Source of the DNA: Lineus longissimus
Lineage: Eukaryota; Nemertea; Pilidiophora; Heteronemertea; Lineidae
Reading direction: 5' to 3'
NCBI RefSeq assembly: GCF_910592395.1
Contig: NC_088312.1
Span: 15,941,292-16,005,291, forward strand
DNA: 64,000 nt
Part shown: positions 23,440 through 34,268 of the stretch, piece by piece
Layout: every line of letters begins with the position of its first letter
Numbering within the stretch: position 1 is the stretch's first letter
Program-made: the position numbers and the translations under genes
The notes under the pieces: model-generated
What the model saw: the letters and a program-made list of their open reading frames with translations, nothing else
Databases searched by the model: none
Told to the model about the DNA's origin: nothing

Positions 23440-23945
23440 GGAGGAAAGCGCGAACATTTTGCCCCGTCGTATTCCGATTTGGCTGGTTACTGGTGAAATC
23501 TGCTTTTAATTTTGCAAATTAACATATTCGTTTTTTTTCTTGTTCTAACGTTGTCTGAATTAAAGATGCTTTCCCAATGCTTGACTGGTCTGGCAAGAGA
23601 CATTGCCAGGAAAACGTGACGTCATTTTGGCCATTCTTCTTACCGCACGCCCTCTCTCTCCGTAAAAGTTCCTGACATGGTGTGAAGTGGGAGGGCGCAC
23701 AATGGGAACCACACTGCCGCGATGTTAATAGTTTCTATTTATAGAATTCAGCGGCAGAGATTTTAGGCACTGAAAAAGTGGATTAACTCGGCTAATCTCA
23801 ATGGATTTTACCCAGGAATGTTTTCAAGGCGAGAGAAACATCTGATTTAAGTACTGCGCTTATTAGATTTCATGTTCAGGCCGACCATTGGCCTAAAACG
23901 TGGACGAAAATAGTGCATTATCGAGTGTTGGAGAGGTCACGTGAT
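23440..23945. repeat. Dispersed repeat, copy 2 (partner at 16099-16625)
   Basis: Same ~510-bp sequence as 16099-16625, in the same orientation, inside the HINE that splits the DIRS element. Confidence 0.85.
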
Positions 23946-24816
23946 TGGACGAGAAACCAGAACAAAGTTTTCGTGCTTTCAGCCTAGCTGTCAACATCAA
24001 TGGCTATAATATACTCCTGCAGAATAGTGGAACTAATAGAACTAATTTCCGAAGTTTCCAATAGTTTGAACACAAATCAAAACATCGCCCATCAGCTGGA
24101 CTCAGATCTGCATAAATTACGATAAATAATCAGGTCGTCGCTTCAATTTCGCAAAGAAAGTTGACTCCATTCGAAGGTTGTTTTGACCAAATTCTGTTGA
24201 ACTCATCGTTATGAGGGCATTTGAACACATTCTCGTTGATCTTTTCTATAAACGTGTGAAGTTTCGTACCAAAATACGTTTCCGTAAAGGCTTAAAAAAG
24301 AAAATTTGTCACTTACAAAATCATCGCTCCGGTAGAAATAAAAAGGTCACCGCCATTTTCTTGATGATAGTACTCCAGGTAACCTCAGCGGGAAATTTAA
24401 AGCGGGGTCATCCGGGGTCAAACAACAGTTTTGCTCACTACCGCCAACTGGTGATATAAATCGACACTAATCTATTTTATATCAAAACTTCTGTATCATG
24501 AAGACCTTTTCAACTTTATTTAAAGCTTTTATCTGCTGGAATAGAGCGTCAAAAAATTGTTTTCCATTTACGCATTTTGCCCCCTGGGGAGCTGAATTTG
24601 AGTCGAATCGCCCAAATTTGTTTCCGTAAGCAACATTTTCTGCGATGTTTATAAGCAGGACTAGATTTGAAGTGCATCGGTTGTATGATTACAAAATGCC
24701 CAACTTTGTCTACAGATGGCTAGATGGAAGGAGGGATGGCAGGATGGATGGAAGGACGGACACCAATCGAATAGCTATTTGACTAGCTCCACTGACTTTG
24801 TCAGCTGAGCTAAAAA

Positions 24817-25690
24817 CCGGGTGCCTGGAGGTGTGCGGCGCTTCGTTTTTAGCCAGAAAGCCATATTGCGAAGCAAAGATGAAACAGCGTCGTCCCAAGA
24901 CGGTTGCCACGATTCAGTCAGCTTTAAGGTGACCAAAACGGCGGAGCGATAACCATTCACTCCCTGAACCGAAAACTTCCGGACCAAGAATAGAAAATTC
25001 AAGGAGTCGAGGAAGTTGGGAAGAGAGGGTGCGGCCGGAGAAACTCCCTGCTCCCGACACCAGTCTCGAAAAACAGCCCACTTGCTGTCGTATGAATCAA
25101 GGGTAGATTGTCTCTGAGGTTGGGCGACTTTACGGATAACATCTTCCGAAAAGCCTCTCTCTCGGAGGAAATACCCACCAGCCTCCAGGCGTGAAGCCTG
25201 TAAAAAGAAGGGTCTTGATGATAGACCCGGCCGATTGGGTGATAAAGCAGACGGTCCCACGCCGGCAGGCGGCGGGGATGATCCGTCAGCAGCTCCAGCA
25301 GAACTGGGAACCAAGCCTGGTTCGGCCAGCACGGTGCTATGAGACAAAGTCTGACCCGTGAACTGGCCACTTTGTTGAGTACCGGTAGAAACAGAGGGGT
25401 TGGCGGGTATGCATAAGCATTGAGGCTGTCCCAGGAGGCCGACAGGCTGTCCACTCCCAAGGCCTCCTCGTCTGGGAGGGGTGAGTAGTACAGGGGGAAC
25501 CTCTTGTTCAACCGAGTCGCGAACAAGTCTACAACCAGAGCATCCCACAGGGCCCCCAAGGCGAGAGACCACCTCGCGATGGAGGGTCCACTCTCTCTGG
25601 ACCAGACGGTCCGACCTCGAAAGGGCGTCGGCCAAGATATTCCTCTTGCCGGGGATGTGACGGGGGAGGAGCTGGATATCCAAGCGGCGA
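24817..25690 (-). pseudogene. DIRS RNase H tail, linker domain and recombinase N-terminal part
   Basis: Parts alternate between two minus frames. One has IPGKRNILADALSR (RNase H tail). The next has VVDLFATRLNKRFPLYYSPL, the conserved DIRS linker block. The first frame then returns with LRERGFSEDVIRKVAQ and LDSYDSKWAVFRDWC, the SAM-like N-terminal domain of DIRS recombinases. It stops at PPGTR where the HINE is inserted. The frame changes show decay. Confidence 0.85.
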
Positions 25691-26250
25691 CAAAGCTGCA
25701 GCAGCTCCCAAGTGAGACGGCACAATGTGTCGGATCTCGTCCCCCCCCCGTCTCCGAATATAAGCGACCATTGTCGAATTGTTTGAGAAAAGAGAAACCC
25801 TGTGACCCCTCAGATGAGACGTGAAGGCCCTCACGACCAGGATGACAGCCTGCATCTCGAGGATATTGATCGAGAGACGCGCATCCTCCTCTGACCACGT
25901 GCCCTTGGTGGTCAGGTCCCCTTCGTTCAAATAGGCGCCCCAACCATAAAGGAAGGCGTCCATGAACAGGGACATCTGATTTGACGAAGGACTGAGCTGC
26001 ACTCCGCGGAGGAGCTTCGTCTCCGAACCCCAGAAACTCCAAACCTGCCCCAGAAGGGACATCGGGATAGAAATCCGCTGGTCGAGGGAGTCCGTGAATG
26101 GACGCCAACTCAACAGCAGGAGGAGCTGGAGTGGGTGCATATACAGGCGGCCGAAAGGAACCTGGTCCATCGCAGGATTGAGCAGTCCTGACGGCGAAAA
26201 ATCATGACCAAGGACCGAATCTTGCGAATTCGGTCCGGAGGGGCGGGACA
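25690..26250 (-). pseudogene. DIRS RNase H domain, decayed
   Basis: The minus frame contains MSLFMDAFLYGWGAYL, SINILEMQAVILVV and FSNNSTMVAYIRRRGG. These correspond to the catalytic D, E and D blocks of RNase H. The third block normally has Asp before the NST/NSS, and here it reads N, so activity is unlikely. A run of nine or more C bases at 25741-25750 coincides with the frame change. Confidence 0.8.
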
Positions 26251-27030
26251 TCAGGCCCTCTCGTGTGCGAAATCGCACCCCACGACGACATAATCCTGAG
26301 GTGCGTCCAGTTTTGATTTGTCCCAATTTAAAAGCCACCCTGCCTGTCTGGTTGTGACGAGCAGAAACTTTGCCTGCTTTCCCAGACGGCGTAGAGCCTG
26401 GTACCGTAGCAGCCAGTCGTCGAGATAGCAATGGAGCTTTAAGCCCATGGCGTGGAAAGGCGCGGCAAACGCCTAGATGTCTGATGTGAAAATCAGCGGT
26501 GCGGAAGCCAGGCCAAAAGGAAGGGCCTGAAACTGATAAACCTTTCCTTCGAAGAAGAAACGAAGGAAAGGCTGAAACTCTGGATGGACGGGGACGTGTA
26601 GGTACGCGTCCTGAAGGTCCAGAGAGATAGCCCAATCGTTGGGCTGCACCGCAACTGCTACTGACCTGGTTGTCTCAATCTTGAAGCTGGGAACCCGGAG
26701 GAACCGATTCAAGCTGGATAGGTCGATGACCAGTCTCCACTTCCCCGACTTCTTGGGGACCAAGAATACGTGGCTGTACAAGCCCGGGGAGGAATGGTTG
26801 TCCACCAACCTCACTGCCAGCTTCTCCGATCGAAGGGCAAGCGCCCTGACGGGGTCTACTGGCGGGGACACTAGGGTGGGTGTCGACGTCATAGGGGGGA
26901 CGGGAAAAGTCCAATCGGACACCGTGTCGGAGCATATCCGGCACAGGGGAGGCTTTTTGACACCACCGGTCCCAAAAGGCTGCGAAGTGTCGCAGTCTGC
27001 CACCCACGACGCCAACTGTGGGGGCGCCAC
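26251..27030 (-). pseudogene. DIRS reverse transcriptase with in-frame stop
   Basis: The minus frame reads YSHVFLVPKKSGKWRLVIDL, WAISLDLQDAYLHVPV and FQALPFGLASAPLIFT, then TAG, and continues in the same frame with LKLHCYLDDWLLR. These are the RT fingers, the first catalytic Asp block, the PFGLASAP block and the YLDD box. The single TAG at about 26473-26475 and the frame change near 26250 inactivate it. Confidence 0.92.
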
Positions 27031-27059
27031 ATGAAGGCGCAGGAGGAAGGACTAAAAGG

Positions 27060-28749
27060 TCACTTGGGCATGCCCCCACAACCCTTCTTCTCTTGGAAGG
27101 GACGCTTGGGCTGCCCGCTGCTCCCGCCCCTGCCTGAGGGGAGGTGGCGCTTATTGGAGCGGCGGGAGGGAGCCGCAGCTTCTGCCTGCCCTTGAGGGCG
27201 AAAGGAGGAGGAGCCACGCGAGGACCAGGGCCCACGAGGAGCCGACGAGCCTCGGGGGCGTCGAGACCCCGCCCGTCGTCCCCTGCCCGCGGCCTGTGAA
27301 TAGGAACGCGGGCGGGGGGCGGCCTGGAGAGTCGAAACTGACTCCATCAGGCAATCCGACTGTGCCTGAGCACCCATGGTGTCAGGCAGGGAGTCGTGTA
27401 ACAAAAAAGGGCCGCTCAATGGAGCGGACCTTAATGCCCCCCCCCCCCCGCAGAAACTGGGTTCTGACCGTGCTCAACCCCTCAATGAGCAGGTCACAGC
27501 GTTTTAGCACGCCGTTAGCAGCCTGCTTAGCAGCCGGATCACTGGCATGCTGCAAGTATTGCTGGAGGGACATCGCGAGGACACGCTAGGCCTCCGAGGC
27601 ATCCGCTGCTAAGGACCTGGTCAGAGCACAAAGAGTCAGGTCGGCGTAAGACAACACAGCCTGGGTCTCTTTAGCCAAGGCCTCATCATTCTTCGCATCC
27701 TTTAAGGCCGCAGAAGTGGGACTTTGGAGGGTATCAACCCGGAAAGTTGGATGGCGTCCTTGAGGGGCGACAGGGAAACCAGATCGAAACAACGGCGAGA
27801 CCCGATAATTATCAGGTCTGTAGGACAGGCTCGGAGGGGAAGCGTTCGTGACTCGCATCCCAGCCTGAGTCCAGGCGCCCGGTCCCGCAGATGGGAGCGT
27901 CGAAACCAGGGCGTGCTGGTGACCCCCGCAAGACGGCGCTGTATCCCCGAGAGCCGTATCCAACCACGTGGAGGCTCTCATCAGCGCCGGAGACGCGGGC
28001 AATTCTTGAAATGCCTGGTCAGGAACCGCATCCAACTCCTGCTCTGAGGCGTTGCCGAATAAAAAAAAAAGGCACCTTACCAAGGGCGGGGTTGACCGCT
28101 GGGAGAAGACAAGTCTCTTGTGGCACAAATTGCCCAACAAGAGCGCGTAACTCGCGCATACCCGCGACGATGGCGGAGTCCTCACCCCCGGAGAGGTAAT
28201 CAGCCTGAGAGGCTGAAAAAGGCTGTGAGTCGCTAAACTCACAATTCATGGGCTGATGACCCCAGTCAAAAGCCACCGGCCTTTTGGCCGGACGAGTCGA
28301 GGACCTGTCATGGAGGTTAGAAGCCTCCATACGGTCCGTCAGACTCCTGAGCAACTGCCTTTGCTCCTCCGTGAGGGAGGAAGCAAGAGGCTAAGGCCCA
28401 GAGCTCAGCCCGGTCTTCCGTGGGGCAGACACAGGAGGAGGGGGAGGGGGAGGGGGCATGCCTGATAGGCAGCCACATCCGTCAACCCCGACAAGCTAGA
28501 CATAGCAGGGTGGGGTTGGACCGGGGAAATGGACGGTGTGACAGCGGAATTACCTGCACCCCGAAACGGGGAAGAACCGGGCCGGGGACTATGAATCCCC
28601 GACACACCGGTAAAAGGACCTCGAAAACCCGCCCTGAAGGACAGGAGGTCCAATACAAAGGGTGGTACACCCAGCGATGAAAGAAAGGACAACAATAATG
28701 AAGACATTATATCGGATTTCTTGAGAACAATACTAAGTGCGTATAACAC
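27060..28749 (-). pseudogene. DIRS Gag-like region, decayed
   Basis: Several overlapping minus frames. 28242-27586 and 27573-27382 hold a helical segment (DLTLCALTRSLAADASEA, LQHASDPAAKQAANGVLKR). 27419-27060 is an Arg/Gly/Ser-rich basic tail (RGRRAGSRRPRGSS). Position upstream of RT and composition suggest the DIRS ORF1/Gag. Homopolymer runs (27436-27449 C, 28064-28073 A) break the frame. The 5' part is low complexity. Confidence 0.6.
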
Positions 28750-29145
28750 GAACGGGTCACGTGACCAGCAGGCCGGGAGTCAGGAGAGAAATTTCTAGGA
28801 GTCGGTAGAAAAAACACGCTCCAAAAGTAGAAATCGATGGGGGATTGTAAGAATGTAAGCCTCCCGAAGGTGTCCTGGGAAGTCCTTCTTTATCTCGGTA
28901 TAGGCCGTAATCGGTCGAATACGTGAGGAAGAAACTCCGTACAATGTTGATCAGTTTGCCGAGGAAGAAGTACTAGTGATGGCGGCTCACACGAGACAGA
29001 GGCTGTTTAGGGGCGCCGCCTAGGTGTTGCTAAGCGAACTAGCTAAGAGTTTTCTATTATAAATAGATTAATTCTTCCTCGGGTGTGTCCGAATAGAGTA
29101 CACATGCATAAGTCTGACCTGGGTAGAGTATGAACGACATAAAAT

Positions 29146-29942
29146 AACTCTCCTTGGATATAAAGATCAGCTTATGTCAGTCCAAAAGAGTCTGGTTCGC
29201 ATATTTTTGTTATAAATAATAGCTGAAAACGTATATTTTGTTGTGGCTAACTATTTCATCAAAAAATTTCAGTCTCACATATAGGGCGTTATTCTTTGCG
29301 AATATCAGCCATGGACGCAGCTTCCAGGTTGGCGTCCGATACATAACAGGTCGCAATTTCTCCAGGATAGTGAAATGATTGTTTCAGCATCTACAGTATC
29401 TGCTTACCAAATGCACAAATACGGTTTACCTAAATTTACCAGTACCGTTTGCCAAAGCAAATTGGTCATCAAATTTCATTTATTAGAGTTTCTTTTTGTC
29501 ATACATTCTGTCGAGTTGACGGCTAAAGCATCAAGAAATGAAAACACCTTCCCAGGAAATTCCAATGTTGACATTCTTCTTTTTCCATCTGCATCCGCAG
29601 GACAATCATCTGGGCTGATGATACACTTGACCAAGTTTATTTGCCCTTGTCGGTTTAGGGCTGTCGACCCTTTCAAAGCTTTTTCGTGGGGGTCATGTTA
29701 AAAAGATTTGCCCCAATAACCCGTTGACAAGGCAATAGAACTAGGGGACTTGTGGCGATGGGCGAGTGGGATTTGTTCAAAGACAACAGACCGTTTATAA
29801 GGCTAGGCCTGAATTCTTTTAAGTGCGAGGTATTCTTAATGCTCTAAGAATACTAATTGAAGTTCTATAATAGCAGTGATATCGTTGATTTCGTTTTCTG
29901 TCCCTTGATAAGACACCTGCTGGAGAGTATCAGAGGGCCGCT
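29146..29942. other. Intron sequence, no gene seen
   Basis: Sequence to the right of the DIRS element. A 108-codon plus frame and a 66-codon minus frame overlap at 29375-29701 without recognisable domains or splice context. Confidence 0.4.
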
Positions 29943-30947
29943 CCAGGCCTTTTTATTTGGTTTAATTGCCGGGAACAATCGCACTGAAGTGGCGCACTTG
30001 GGGTTTTTAAGACCAACTGCACAGTGCATTGAACTACCGGTAACCGTAGGTTTGTTCCTCAGCCTCACCCATGTTGTCGACCTTTGCTTCACTAATAGTG
30101 TGGTTGTAAGCAACAATCAGTCTTTTCATTGTCAAATGTCAGCAACAATTAGGCAACACATCTTGCGAGGAAATACTGTTCTTATAAGTAAAGACAAAAA
30201 TTTGAGGTTAATATAAAACTCTTGCTTGTGATACGATAACCTATCTACTTATGTCTAAACCGAGCTGATGAACTTCTTTGGATCTACTGTTCTTATAGGT
30301 CTTGTTTTTCCTCTCTAATGCAGAGAATTAAAAAGCCAGAGAAACAATAGGCTGGGACCATCCCCTTCTCCAAACCCTTTTCGCACTGTGACAAAAATGC
30401 AACTGGATTCTATATTTGGTTCACAGATACTTGAATGTAATGATCCAGGCCTTTTTATTTGGTTTAATTGCCGGGAACAATCGCACTGAAGTGGCACACT
30501 TGGGGTTTTTAAGACCAACTGCACAGTGCATTGAACTACCGGTAACCGTAGGTTTGTTCCTCAGCCTCACCCATGTTGTCGACCTTTGCTTCACTAATAG
30601 TGTGGTTGTAAGCAACAATCAGTCTTTTCATTGTCAAATGTCAGCAACAATTAGGCAACACATCTTGCGAGGAAATACTGTTCTTATAAGTAAAGACAAA
30701 AATTTGAGGTTAATATAAAACTCTTGCTTGTGATACGATAACCTATCTACTTATGTCTAAACCGAGCTGATGAACTTCTTTGGATCTACTGTTCTTATAG
30801 GTCTTGTTTTTCCTCTCTAATGCAGAGAATTAAAAAGCCAGAGAAACAATAGGCTGGGACCATCCCCTTCTCCAAACCCTTTTCGCACTGTGACAAAAAT
30901 GCAACTGGATTCTATATTTGGTTCACAGATACTTGAATGTAATGATC
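29943..30947. repeat. Near-perfect tandem duplication, 502-bp unit, two copies
   Basis: 29943-30445 and 30445-30947 agree almost completely; one clear difference is GTGGCGCACTT against GTGGCACACTT. Each copy has the same plus frame (GNNRTEVAHLGFLRPTAQ) and an opposing minus frame; neither is recognised. Such high identity means a recent duplication or an assembly artefact. Confidence 0.95.
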
Positions 30948-31097
30948 AGGGTCATTGTGCTTACCTGTTCCTTACATGGAGAGGAGAACCTGAAGAAGAA
31001 CTTGTTTTGAAAAATGTCAGGGAGACAATCATGAAATAGTTCTGCATATGATGACGATGGACGCCGAACGCCGCAGTATCGCCAGCTGAGCTAAAAA
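30941..31097 (+). mobile_element. Very short HINE-like element
   Basis: The start AATGATCAGGGTCATTGTGC then TTACC and the end GCCAGCTGAGCTAAAAA lie only 157 bp apart, with a GACGATGGACGCCG tract between. It keeps both ends but no core, or is a recombinant of two subfamilies, since the start and end types differ. Confidence 0.6.
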
Positions 31098-31800
31098 TGG
31101 ACAAGTTAGCTTAAACTGGACATTGATTATTTATGATTTTTGCCCCCTGGTGGCCACATCTTAAATCAGATCGGGATCAAAGTGGGTCGTTAAAGTAGGG
31201 GATGCATGTGGTTACCTTCACACCATATATGATCAACATGAGAGCTCTAGTTTCAACAAAAATAGACTTGCATGATTTTTAAAACTTTGCCCCCTGGTGG
31301 CCACATTTGTAATCTAATCCAGAGTGTAGTTGGTCGTTTGGGTAGGACTTGCCTAGATGCATCTTTGTAGAAGTTTAGAATGATCTCGGTCACATAGTAG
31401 GAAAACGTGCCATGTTTGTTTAAATTTTCAAAGTTGACCTCTGTGAGCTTGAAAAGTAGGTCAAATCAAAAACCTGGGTATTATGTCATGTATCCTTACT
31501 AGATGTGCCTATGATAAATATTTGGAAATGATCCAGCTATTACTTCAGAGGAAATAGCACTTTTTGTGTTTCTGGTTTATACTCTCCCTGGTGGCAAATC
31601 CATGAATCAAATCACATCGAAATTTAGTCACTGAGGTCATTTGACCTAGGGGTACATATGTACAACATTTAAAGTCACAAACACCAGTGGTTAAGAAACG
31701 TGCCGCTAGTGCCTGACGACGATGCCGATAGCAAACTTTGACCTCTGTGACCTTGAAAAGTATGTCAAATCAAAAACCTGTGTTATATTTCAAGCACCCT
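31098..31800. repeat. HINE core fragment without clear ends
   Basis: Phrases CCCCCTGGTGGCCACAT, TTGACCTCTGTGAGCTTGAA and GTAGGTCAAATCAAAAACC repeat at about 300-bp spacing, as in the complete elements. Confidence 0.7.
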
Positions 31801-31837
31801 TATGAGATGCACCAACAGATATAGCCAAAAATAGGTT

Positions 31838-31915
31838 TTCACTGTTCTAGCTATCAGCATTTCATTGTTCTAGCTATCAACATTGTTTCATTGTTCTAGC
31901 TATCAGCATGCTTTC
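31838..31915. repeat. Short minisatellite (TCATTGTTCTAGCTATCA)n
   Basis: Three units of 23-33 bp with the phrase TTGTTCTAGCTATCARCAT. Confidence 0.85.
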
Positions 31916-32144
31916 AATGCTTTTGATTGAGGCATTTACGAACTAGTTTGAGAACAGTAAGTTTTCACCGATTTCATCAATACTTCAATGAGATCATTTG
32001 TGCATGACCTTCAAGAGACATCCACCCAATACTTTTTGATTCTGGGCAAAAGCAGAAACTTTGGACAAAAGTGATAAATTTACCAATATCTGCCCATCAT
32101 CAGAAAATGTCCGTAATGCAGTGTACATGGGAAGTCAGGAAAAC

Positions 32145-32190
32145 CGTATTTTTTTCGAGGTAAAAACCAATACCTTTACCCACCATGATT
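32145..32190 (-). repeat. Possible tRNA-derived SINE head fragment (second copy)
   Basis: The minus strand reads GGGTAAAGGTATTGG then CTCGAAAAAAATACGG, matching 20573-20612. It abuts the donor of tomosyn exon 32193-32309 on the intron side. Confidence 0.35.
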
Positions 32191-32192
32191 AC

Positions 32193-32309
32193 CTGTTTTC
32201 CTAGTGTAGGCATCAGCAAAAGACAGGCACTGAATGGCTTCTTTGGAAATATTTTCAAGGCTCGACATACTGGAACTTCTAGACCTTGAAAAGGATCCAT
32301 CGTTCTTGT
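32193..32309 (-). CDS. STXBP5: Tomosyn exon (SRSRSSS...EAI...FAD..TRKT segment)
   Basis: Acceptor CCCTCCAG precedes 32309 and donor GTAATC follows 32193. The 117-bp exon is phase 1 at both ends. It reads KNDGSFSRSRSSSMSSLENI then SKEAIQCLSFADAYTRKT. Vertebrate tomosyns have NSFSRSRSSSVTSID..SREAI..L.F...F.RKT at this spot, the end of the variable loop and return to the propeller. Both alternative routes of the loop must join here, since both exit in phase 1. Confidence 0.96.
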
Positions 32310-33550
32310 CTGGAGGGAATAATTCAATGAACATTCATAAGTAAACAAATCATCAATGTTATTATACAGAGGGGTCAGGGATGTAAAAACAACTGGACAC
32401 TTTTTTAAACTTGTTGGTGTATAAGAAATATGATCTCATGATATAATCTAAGCTGAATTAGGTCATGATTTCAAAGAAATTATATCCTCAACTGACTCGA
32501 ACAATGCAATTGAAGTAAACCTAAACACTGTCAGTTTCTATTCACATTGACACAATCAGTCAAAAACATATTTCTTTGATATGGCAAACACATGACTGGA
32601 ATATTGTGCACAAGAAACTCTCTATTGGGCCTAGATTTAGCGTTTGGAGAAGCTGGTCCAGGGAGTTAATCGAAAACAAAGCACAAAAAGGACAAGCAGT
32701 GGTGATCCATGCTGCCAGGGGAAAGGGTTCGAAGAAAATTGCCTGAAGGAGACACTACTGAACAAGCCACTTGAAAGTTCCTTAACAAAAGCTATCTCAA
32801 TTCAAAATCCTTCCATTCCATGATCCAAACTTTCACTTTGATGGAGTCTTTTGCTTCCTCTGCATTGGCACCAGGTACGACCAAACTCAGTTTTTACCTC
32901 TAAAAAAAATTGGGGATGGCACAACTTGGGGCGTCAAGATGAACAGATTATCATGAGTCTGACACCTGTTCCACTAGACAACGCAGTTACCGTACTGTCT
33001 CTAAGCAGGGTAATCATAAATAAAAACTTGCCCAGTTTCTGTATAAACCGGTGACACGACAAGTACCCACTGGCCTACAATTTTATGGTATGAATGTGGC
33101 ACAACATGCATGAGACAGGCAATCTAGCAACACAAAAGATAGATAATGGAACCTCTACTCTATAAATCAAGACAATTTCTGTAACAATCTTCAATGAGGG
33201 TTGAGAGGTAGCAGAAGGAGAAGTAGTGCAAAGAGTGAAGTTAAGAATCATAGGTATAAACTAGAGTAAGTTGTAGCAGCAAGTGTTTCTAAGTATTCTC
33301 AACTTTTCATTCCTATAACCTCCTGAATGGTGATCAAAATAATTCCGGAAAACAATAGTATGCTATATTGAGGGATCAGACACCAACAAGTTAAATTTTT
33401 CCCAAAAAGATTGTTGCAGAACTTGCAAAAGGTTAAGATTAATTTGCATTTTTTCTTCTTTTCCACTGTGAGGCCACACTTTTTTAATAAGTTGGATTAT
33501 GAAACTTCAGCCCCAAAACCTATGTGGGTTGGGTGGATATAGAAAAAAAA
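32310..33550. other. Intron sequence, nothing recognised
   Basis: AT-rich unique sequence between a tomosyn exon and a HINE. No exon or repeat ends were found. Confidence 0.4.
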
Positions 33551-33611
33551 GGCCAGGGGCCATTGTGCTCACCATATAGATATCTAGTGGTTAGGAATTC
33601 ATGCTGGTTAA

Positions 33612-34268
33612 AGCCCGTTACACACGAGGGACTTCTCACCAACTTAGTTGGAATTTTAATTCATAACAGGAATCCAGACCAGGTAACTGATACTTTGCCC
33701 GATTGGTTGGAGTTGCTGGCTGCACTACCGACTTGTTCTATTTCTCGACGACATCTTTTGTTTATATAAGGATTTTTTTGTTTATATAAGGAGTGATAAG
33801 GAGTGTGGGGTAGAAATTTCCCCGTGTGATTCAGTCAACAACATAGTTGGGCCATATTTTGACTCTTTATCTTTATAGGCGCCATAGGCGCCAAGGCTGT
33901 ACCTTCTCATAATCCACGATTTTGCCCAAAACCTCCTATTATTCCATCGATTTCTCCTTTTCCTCTTTTCACTGATACTTTTTCCAATAATAATAGATAA
34001 AATCTTCTTTTTCTTCCTCTCATTGTACACAACAAAATCATTGGCAGCCATGTTTCTAGATCTAAGATTTCCCCGCCAGAAATAATAGATACTTGCACTC
34101 AGCCTTGACCAAGGTTTTGGCCTAAATATAGTGCAGGACATAAATATTGCTGGGATTATGTCTTTCGTGTGAGTGGGTGAACGACTCTCAACTTCCAGTC
34201 ACCTGTGCACCTGTTCTTAATTTTAAAACCAACTAAGTTGGTGAGAAATCCCTCGTGTGTAGCGGGCT
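33612..34268. mobile_element. PIF/Harbinger-type element, copy C, with transposase remnant
   Basis: 40-bp inverted termini beginning AGCCCGTTACACACGAGGGA (two mismatches) are flanked by TAA (33609-33611, 34269-34271). The sister HINE supplies the empty site. Unlike copies A and B it holds a recognisable N-terminal Harbinger transposase remnant on the minus strand (separate entry). The true TSD is TAA rather than TTAA, because copies A and B are preceded by CTAA and GTAA. Confidence 0.92.
33860..34051 (-). pseudogene. Harbinger transposase N-terminal remnant
   Basis: The minus frame from about 34051 starts MAANDFVVYNERKKKK and contains RRFWAKSWIMRRYSLGAYG (33885-33937). This is close to the RRRFWVRPW...RR...G.Y block at the start of PIF/Harbinger (HARBI1-type) transposases. 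The DDE catalytic domain is absent, so the element is non-autonomous. The frame extends to 33782 without further similarity. Confidence 0.65.

Larger units (their letters stand above)
21659..24816 (+). mobile_element. HINE-like element (CAGCTGAGC subfamily) inside the DIRS recombinase
   Basis: It begins AACAAGAGGCCCAAGGGCCT then GGCGCTCAGCTG, and ends GTCAGCTGAGCTAAAAA. The first ~250 bp match 56236-56480 almost base for base, and the start also matches 37009. At 3158 bp it is about twice as long as its relatives because it carries a 944-bp TIR element and a copy of the 16.1-kb repeat. The tail has a GGAAGGA/GGATGGA microsatellite (24725-24760). Confidence 0.85.
20944..29145 (-). mobile_element. 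DIRS-like tyrosine-recombinase retroelement, decayed, with nested insertions
   Basis: The inverted terminal sequence TTTATGTCGTTCATACT is followed by ACCCAGGTCAGACTT at 20942-20980 and, complementary, at 29105-29145. Coding order on the minus strand is basic Gag-like, RT (YLDD box), RNase H, then a tyrosine recombinase, as in DIRS elements. Internal stops and at least four frame changes show it is dead. A HINE (21659-24816) splits the recombinase. Excluding it, the element is about 5 kb. It lies in a tomosyn intron in the same orientation as the gene. Confidence 0.9.

Noticed and set aside
24211-24459. 82-codon plus frame as a gene
   Set aside because: It lies in the HINE interior with no domain similarity; related elements do not conserve it.
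32100-32348. 82-codon minus frame as a gene
   Set aside because: The real tomosyn exon 32193-32309 uses a different frame in the same place; this frame is a shadow.
33612-34268. piggyBac-type element because of flanking TTAA
   Set aside because: Related copies A and B are preceded by CTAA and GTAA, so the duplication is TAA; a Harbinger transposase remnant is present.
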